The position numbers and the translations under genes are program-made. 10,743 nucleotides of DNA from Hyphomicrobiales bacterium. Its GTDB lineage: Bacteria; Pseudomonadota; Alphaproteobacteria; Rhizobiales; Hyphomicrobiaceae. Where the stretch lies: contig JAFKKW010000356.1 in assembly GCA_017304275.1 (NCBI GenBank), positions 1 through 10,743 of the forward strand, read 5' to 3'. A model generated the notes under the pieces. That model made no database searches. It saw nothing but the letters and a program-made list of their open reading frames with translations, and was not told the DNA's origin. Each line of letters begins with the position of its first letter. The stretch's first letter is position 1. Of this stretch, positions 6,950-10,743 are shown piece by piece.

Positions 6950-7133
6950 CCCAAAAAATCCGCCGCGAAAATCTTCGAACTGAGGTTTAAATTCACCTCT
7001 CGTTAACCGTGATTTTCATTCAATGTCAATGTTTTATTGCGGTTCTGCAAGCCGTCTCGGCGGGGCGATATTCAATCGGCGTTGCTGTTTATACGTCTGA
7101 AGACTGAGGTTGTTCCTGCATGTTTGGGGACCT
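6950..7133 (-). promoter_or_regulatory. AT-richer intergenic region with possible promoter for the dehydratase gene
   Basis: This 184-nt gap between the flippase and the dehydratase is visibly less GC-rich than its surroundings. On the minus strand TTGACA (7024-7029) is followed 17 nt later by TTAACG (7001-7006). The -35 is perfect but the -10 is poor, so a promoter is possible, not proven. Also present are an imperfect inverted repeat with 5-bp arms GAGGT/ACCTC at 6982-6999 and two copies of ACTGAGGTT (6979-6987 and 7103-7111), which might be operator half-sites. A short GCCG/CGGC hairpin near 7050 has no T-run after it, so termination of the upstream operon is not demonstrated. Confidence 0.35.
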
Positions 7134-8471
7134 CTAAATCCATCGGATCCAGGCGTGCGCGGCAACGAGCGCCAGCACCAGGGCGTAGAGCCGAATGCCG
7201 CCCCGCAAAGGACCGCGAGCATTCGGACACAGCGCGAGGATCGGTAACAGCAGAAGCGCGGGGTAGAGCGCGAGCGTCAAGCCCTGGCCAACGGCCGCGC
7301 CCAGCAGCGGGATGGCTCGATCAACCTGGGCGGCCAAAAGCGCTGCCAATCCTATGGATGTCGCGATCACGCCGAGGTACGTGCCGGTTCGGCGTACACC
7401 GATCAGACAATTTCCCCAGCATATGAAAAAGGGAAAAAAGGCTATGCCGATCACGAGGGCAAACACGAGGCGGCGATCGAAAGTGTAGCTCGGGAAAGCG
7501 GCATTCAGAACGTAGGGTGCGATTTCGGCTGCCACCATTGCGCCCGCCGTGGTCAGAAGGGCGGTATGGCGCAGAATGACTGTGGCCCGCTCGAACGGCG
7601 CCGAAGGAGCGCCCGCGAACCGACTCATCAGATCAATCGTGACAGGCATAAACAGAGACAGAACGAGGGCCGCCAGGGCTTGATAGGCTGCACCGGCGAC
7701 ACCGTATACGGCCAGCGTATCCTCGGGATAGTCGATGCTGGCGTAGACGCGCGCAAAGGACAGCAGTTGCAGTACGGCAACGCCAGCCAGCGCCAGGAGG
7801 AGGGCCTCCCGGATATGTGCGCGAAACAGATGCCCGTCGAGTCGTCCCCAAGGCTTCCGCAGATGCGGCCCGATGCGGGCCGTGACGATGATCGCCGCGA
7901 TCAATTGAGTCAGAAACCAGCCGGAAACCCCAAGCCACCAAGTGGCGGGAATGGCGATCAAGCCGGCTGTGGCCCGCATGACAATGAACCGGCGATAGTC
8001 GGAAAAGTTTCCCCGCACGCTTGCGCGGCTGGCGTGGAAGCTTGCCCAGAATGTGAGAAGCGGGACAGGAAAGATCATCGCTGCGTGCAGCGGATCGTCG
8101 TAGCGAGAGAAATAAATGGATGTGATCGCTGCCCCAAACAGCATTGCGCCGGCGCTACCGAAGCCGACCACCATGGCGTCCCACTGTCTGATGCCATCGG
8201 CATCACCGGCGGCCAGCAAGCGGGGGACGACGCGGCCGTAGACGCTCGACAGTCCAAGATCCGCGAGGCCGACCGCGAGCATCAGAACGCCGACGAATAC
8301 CGTCTCGGCGAAGGCTTCCTTGGACAGCAGGTTGGGGATCGAGAACAGGAGCGCTGCCGCGCAGGCCTGCTGAACCAGATTGGCGATCAGTGTATGCCGG
8401 CTTCCGGCAGGAATACGCCGCAGTGTTTCCCAACACCAGGCGGCCAAACGTTCGATTAACGCTCGAGCCAT
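7134..8471 (-). CDS. Oligosaccharide flippase-like membrane protein (Wzx/MOP superfamily)
   Basis: A 445-residue, strongly hydrophobic protein with roughly a dozen membrane segments, the size and profile of Wzx-type flippases that move undecaprenyl-linked sugar repeat units across the inner membrane. The N-terminal part (TLIANLVQQACAAALLFSIP, residues about 27-46, then a DLGLSSVYGRVVPRLL segment) resembles the start of the MOP-superfamily polysaccharide transporters. The C-terminal quarter is nearly all apolar and ends in AHAWIRWI with a TAG stop. Arginines and histidines cluster in cytoplasmic loops. Its ATG lies 16 nt inside the 3' end of the deacetylase gene and no clear ribosome binding site precedes it, so it probably relies on translational coupling. 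Substrate specificity cannot be inferred. Another polytopic exporter of the same superfamily is the main alternative. Confidence 0.75.
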   Translation of the reverse strand: MARALIERLAAWCWETLRRIPAGSRHTLIANLVQQACAAALLFSIPNLLSKEAFAETVFVGVLMLAVGLADLGLSSVYGRVVPRLLAAGDADGIRQWDAMVVGFGSAGAMLFGAAITSIYFSRYDDPLHAAMIFPVPLLTFWASFHASRASVRGNFSDYRRFIVMRATAGLIAIPATWWLGVSGWFLTQLIAAIIVTARIGPHLRKPWGRLDGHLFRAHIREALLLALAGVAVLQLLSFARVYASIDYPEDTLAVYGVAGAAYQALAALVLSLFMPVTIDLMSRFAGAPSAPFERATVILRHTALLTTAGAMVAAEIAPYVLNAAFPSYTFDRRLVFALVIGIAFFPFFICWGNCLIGVRRTGTYLGVIATSIGLAALLAAQVDRAIPLLGAAVGQGLTLALYPALLLLPILALCPNARGPLRGGIRLYALVLALVAAHAWIRWI

Positions 8472-9088
8472 TTGACGAGCTTAAACGCTTCGGCGTAACG
8501 GACGCCGACGCGCAGCCCCGCGTTCTCGGCCTCATTCTCAAAATACCGGATCCACTTCCGGTCGCTTCGGTTGACCTCGGAAGCGTGGGCGCTGATCGCT
8601 TTCTCCTTCACGTCCCAGCAATCGCTGATGTCGACGTAGAAGTTGGCGTGAAAGCTTGCGCCTGACTCATACCAGTTGCTGCGGTACATCAGTAGGTTCG
8701 GCACATGGCGGCACGCGTGCAAGGTGGCTTTCGCGACGGCTTGATGATCATGGTGCACATCGTCGATCCAGTGCGTGTAGACGCGATCGATCTTCTTCTC
8801 CTCGACAATGCGCAGAATGGCGACGTTGAGCGGATCGGCGAACTCGACCTCAAACGTGTTGAAATGGCCGCAAACAAGCTCCTTCACGCCGATGATTTCC
8901 ATGGCGGCGCGTCCTTCGGCCAATGCGACGTCGTTGCTGCGAACGACCTCCGCGCTGGGATTGCCGTAGCCCGACCTGGTCGCGACGTAGACGTAAACGG
9001 AGTCGCCGGCTCGCACGTGTCGTGCAAGGGTGCCGCCGCATCCAAGCTCGACATCATCGAAGTGTGCGCCAATGGCGAGGACGTTCAC
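8456..9088 (-). CDS. PIG-L family zinc deacetylase
   Basis: A 210-residue protein of the PIG-L/LmbE family, zinc enzymes that remove N-acetyl groups from GlcNAc-containing substrates. The first zinc motif is AHFDDVELGCGG from A8, with H9 and D12 as likely metal ligands and D11 as the general base. The classical form is AHPDDxE, so the proline is replaced by F10. The third ligand lies in VHHDHQAV at 111-118 (H112 or H115). SGYGN near residue 40 and RSNDVALAEGRAAM at 50-63 are typical conserved helices. The protein is about the usual length with no membrane segment. The GTG start at 9088 overlaps the stop of the WbqC-like gene (GTGA) and has a good ribosome binding site. Given the glycan neighbours I infer deacetylation of a sugar in the polysaccharide pathway; the substrate is unknown. 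Confidence 0.85.
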   Translation of the reverse strand: MNVLAIGAHFDDVELGCGGTLARHVRAGDSVYVYVATRSGYGNPSAEVVRSNDVALAEGRAAMEIIGVKELVCGHFNTFEVEFADPLNVAILRIVEEKKIDRVYTHWIDDVHHDHQAVAKATLHACRHVPNLLMYRSNWYESGASFHANFYVDISDCWDVKEKAISAHASEVNRSDRKWIRYFENEAENAGLRVGVRYAEAFKLVKWLER

Positions 9089-9783
9089 TGCTCACCTCTC
9101 AGAATGCCGCGGGATCTTGGAAGTCCACAATTCAGAAGCATGTCGAGACCGCTCAATCCAGGCACGAACGCGCCATGCAGCTGAGGATAGACCGGGTGCC
9201 TGAAATCCTGCCAAAGAACCTCGATGCCGGCACTCTTGAGCACATCTTCTTCCAAATAGGCCCGCGCGCCAACTCCGGAGAGGTAGGTCCGAGCGTCGAC
9301 CTTGCGGAGAATGTCGACCAGCATCTCGTTCCTCTGGCCGACCGGCTCGAGAGAGCTGGATAGCAGCCAAGGGATGCGGACATCGAAGGCGTCCATCATC
9401 CAGGCGATGAACGAGAGGTTGAAGTCCGCGAGGCGCTCGATTGGCTGTTCGTACAACCTTTCGATCTCTGGGAAAACCTCATCGAAGTGCTTTGCCTTGC
9501 GATAATTTTCCTCGATCAGGCGCAGGTTGTCCTGCCGCCAATCGCGCGTTCGAGACAGGGCGACTTCCTTGATGGGAGTCCCGAGAAGGGCTTTCTCCAC
9601 GCTGAGGGACAGCCACCGTTCGCCTTGCGGCGTTTTGATCTTGTCGCGATGGGTCCATGCACGGCTGGTGTTCTGCACGAACTGGGCGTGATCGAGCGCG
9701 ACATAAAGATCGGCGGCGAGGAAGCGGTGAAAGAAGCCGAGATAGGGAGCGAAGTCCGGCTGGTGTATGACGACGCGGGTCAT
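9085..9783 (-). CDS. WbqC-like family protein
   Basis: A 232-residue protein matching the WbqC-like family, often found in O-antigen and surface polysaccharide loci and of unestablished biochemistry. The diagnostic N-terminus is IHQPDFAPYLGFFHR at residues 6-20. The conserved DHAQFVQNTSRAWTHRDKIK stretch (from about residue 31) follows, then WLSLSV with a GTPIKEV segment, and YLSGVGARAYLEED near residue 168. No signal peptide or membrane segment is visible, and the length is normal. The ATG at 9783 overlaps the stop of the PseG-like gene (ATGA), and its own stop overlaps the deacetylase GTG. The lack of a recognisable ribosome binding site supports coupling to the upstream gene. A role in transferring a group onto an aminodeoxy sugar has been suspected for the family; nothing here proves it. 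Confidence 0.82.
   Translation of the reverse strand: MTRVVIHQPDFAPYLGFFHRFLAADLYVALDHAQFVQNTSRAWTHRDKIKTPQGERWLSLSVEKALLGTPIKEVALSRTRDWRQDNLRLIEENYRKAKHFDEVFPEIERLYEQPIERLADFNLSFIAWMMDAFDVRIPWLLSSSLEPVGQRNEMLVDILRKVDARTYLSGVGARAYLEEDVLKSAGIEVLWQDFRHPVYPQLHGAFVPGLSGLDMLLNCGLPRSRGILRGEQ
9095..9100 (-). promoter_or_regulatory. Ribosome binding site of the PIG-L deacetylase gene
   Basis: GAGAGG on the minus strand, 6 nt before the GTG at 9088. It supports this GTG as start, immediately before the NVLAIGAHFDD motif. Confidence 0.55.
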
Positions 9784-10724
9784 AGGGCGAGCAGGGCGTC
9801 CACGACCCGATCCACGCCGTGCAACGGTACGGCCGCGAGACAGTTGCGGCTCATATCCCCGATCGGCAGCGCACTGGAAAGAAGATCAATGTCGAGTGCC
9901 GTATGATGGCCGGCAAAACGCGCGGCTCCGAGCCGGTCGAGCGCTCTTCCGATCGGACCCTCGAAGTCCTCGTTGGCCACCACGATACAGGGTAGACCCG
10001 ATGCGCACGCCTCGAGCGGCGTGACACCACCGCCGGTGATGGCCAAGGCGTGATGGGAAAATTCCTCGATGAGCGACGGCACGGTGTTCTTTATGACGAA
10101 GTCTGGGGTGGCTGCGTTCGCGAGTTCTTCATGGTAGCGGAAAGCCGGGCCGACGACCACCGTTGCGGGGCGTCCGGCCGCGGCAAGCGCCTTCACAACC
10201 TTTACCGTTGCGCCGTAGGTATCGGCACCACCTAGCGTGACGAGCGTCGACCCGGGCCTGGTGCGCAGACGCCGAAAGCGGGAAATCTCGGGGTTCAGGA
10301 CCAAGTAGTCGAAGCCGCGCAAGATTCGCCGTCCCGCGACCGGCTCCTGTGGATCGACGATCATCGCGGCGATATGCAGATCGGCATCGGCACTGCCCGG
10401 GCCGCGATCGTCGAACGTGACCAACGGAATGCCGAGCGCTTTCACGCGCGCTGCGTGCGCCGCATCGGTGACATGGCGATCGTTGATCCAGAGATCGATC
10501 TGCTGCGATGCGGCGATGCGGGCTTCCCAGGCTTCGTTTGCGTGGAGCGGAACACTTTCAAAGCGATGCCCCTTTTGCGACAGGATCCTGCAGGCGGCAG
10601 GATCGTCGTTGACGAGGAAAAGGCAGTCCTGTCCGGCTGCAGCCAGTGCTTGAGCGAGCACGAGACTGCGGTACAGGTGCCCCATGCCGCGAGCGTGCGA
10701 GGCTTCTATGCAAAGCGCGAGCAC
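9780..10724 (-). CDS. PseG-like nucleotide-sugar hydrolase / GT-B fold protein
   Basis: A 314-residue protein resembling PseG, the UDP-sugar hydrolase of pseudaminic acid synthesis that releases a 2,4-diacetamido-trideoxy sugar from UDP, and related MurG-like GT-B enzymes. The N-terminal glycine motif RGMGHLYR spans residues 12-19, with H16 in the position of the PseG catalytic histidine. The interdomain segment VTLGGADTYG and the C-terminal nucleotide-binding motif ITGGGVTPLEACASGLP fit the family. It is somewhat longer than typical PseG (about 275). I chose the GTG at 10724 because an AGGAGG lies 10 nt upstream. The frame stays open to the window edge, so a start further right cannot be excluded. 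It is the first visible gene of a minus-strand operon and its stop overlaps the WbqC-like start. No pseB, pseC, pseF or pseI is visible here, so pathway assignment rests on this family alone. Confidence 0.78.
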   Translation of the reverse strand: MLALCIEASHARGMGHLYRSLVLAQALAAAGQDCLFLVNDDPAACRILSQKGHRFESVPLHANEAWEARIAASQQIDLWINDRHVTDAAHAARVKALGIPLVTFDDRGPGSADADLHIAAMIVDPQEPVAGRRILRGFDYLVLNPEISRFRRLRTRPGSTLVTLGGADTYGATVKVVKALAAAGRPATVVVGPAFRYHEELANAATPDFVIKNTVPSLIEEFSHHALAITGGGVTPLEACASGLPCIVVANEDFEGPIGRALDRLGAARFAGHHTALDIDLLSSALPIGDMSRNCLAAVPLHGVDRVVDALLAL

Positions 10725-10734
10725 AGCGCGATGG

Positions 10735-10740
10735 CCTCCT
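10735..10740 (-). promoter_or_regulatory. Ribosome binding site of the PseG-like gene
   Basis: AGGAGG on the minus strand, 10 nt before the GTG at 10724 and close to the right window edge. It is a strong match that decides in favour of this GTG start. Confidence 0.5.
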
Positions 10741-10743
10741 CTG

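Noticed and set aside
7566..8459. A 297-codon open frame on the plus strand opposite the flippase gene
   Set aside because: It is fully antisense to a hydrophobic transporter with overlapping operon partners. Its product is rich in Q, R, D and G as expected from GC-rich antisense reading, with no recognisable motif.

Overview
The window is GC-rich, densely packed bacterial chromosome. The gene content, translationally coupled genes and frequent GTG starts suggest a proteobacterium, most likely an alphaproteobacterium. That placement is an inference from composition and family resemblance; no marker gene is present. I found no tRNA, rRNA, CRISPR array, intact insertion sequence or phage gene.

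Left part, plus strand (about 2-4803): five closely packed genes match the conserved ebo (edb) cluster, in the order eboD-eboE-eboC-eboA-eboB. Their products are a sugar-phosphate cyclase of the 3-dehydroquinate synthase fold, a xylose-isomerase-like TIM-barrel protein, a UbiA-family membrane prenyltransferase, the helical protein EboA of unknown biochemistry, and a TatD-like metal hydrolase. Starts and stops overlap (TGATG between D and E, GTGA between E and C), or the gaps are 11 and 20 nt, so this is almost certainly one transcript. Its promoter and the N-terminus of eboD lie left of the window. The sixth classical member, eboF, is not in the window. The set suggests assembly of a polar, cyclised sugar-derived compound that is prenylated at the membrane. 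In cyanobacteria the cluster has been linked to moving scytonemin precursors to the periplasm, and in Pseudomonas to repelling nematodes. The end product is not established to my knowledge.

Middle (4804-4978): a short convergent spacer with two small inverted repeats, neither followed by a T-run.

Right part, minus strand (4979-10724): five genes for a surface glycan. Read in the direction of transcription they are a PseG-like nucleotide-sugar hydrolase/glycosyltransferase-fold protein, a WbqC-like protein, a PIG-L family deacetylase and a Wzx-like oligosaccharide flippase. All four are linked by overlapping start and stop codons (ATGA, GTGA, and a 16-nt overlap). After a 184-nt AT-richer gap comes a large membrane-anchored nucleoside-diphosphate-sugar 4,6-dehydratase of the FlaA1/CapD/WbpM/PglF class. 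Together they point to synthesis and export of an amino-sugar- or nonulosonate-containing polysaccharide whose remaining genes lie right of the window. The two halves converge, so the ebo operon and the glycan locus are neighbours but not one operon.
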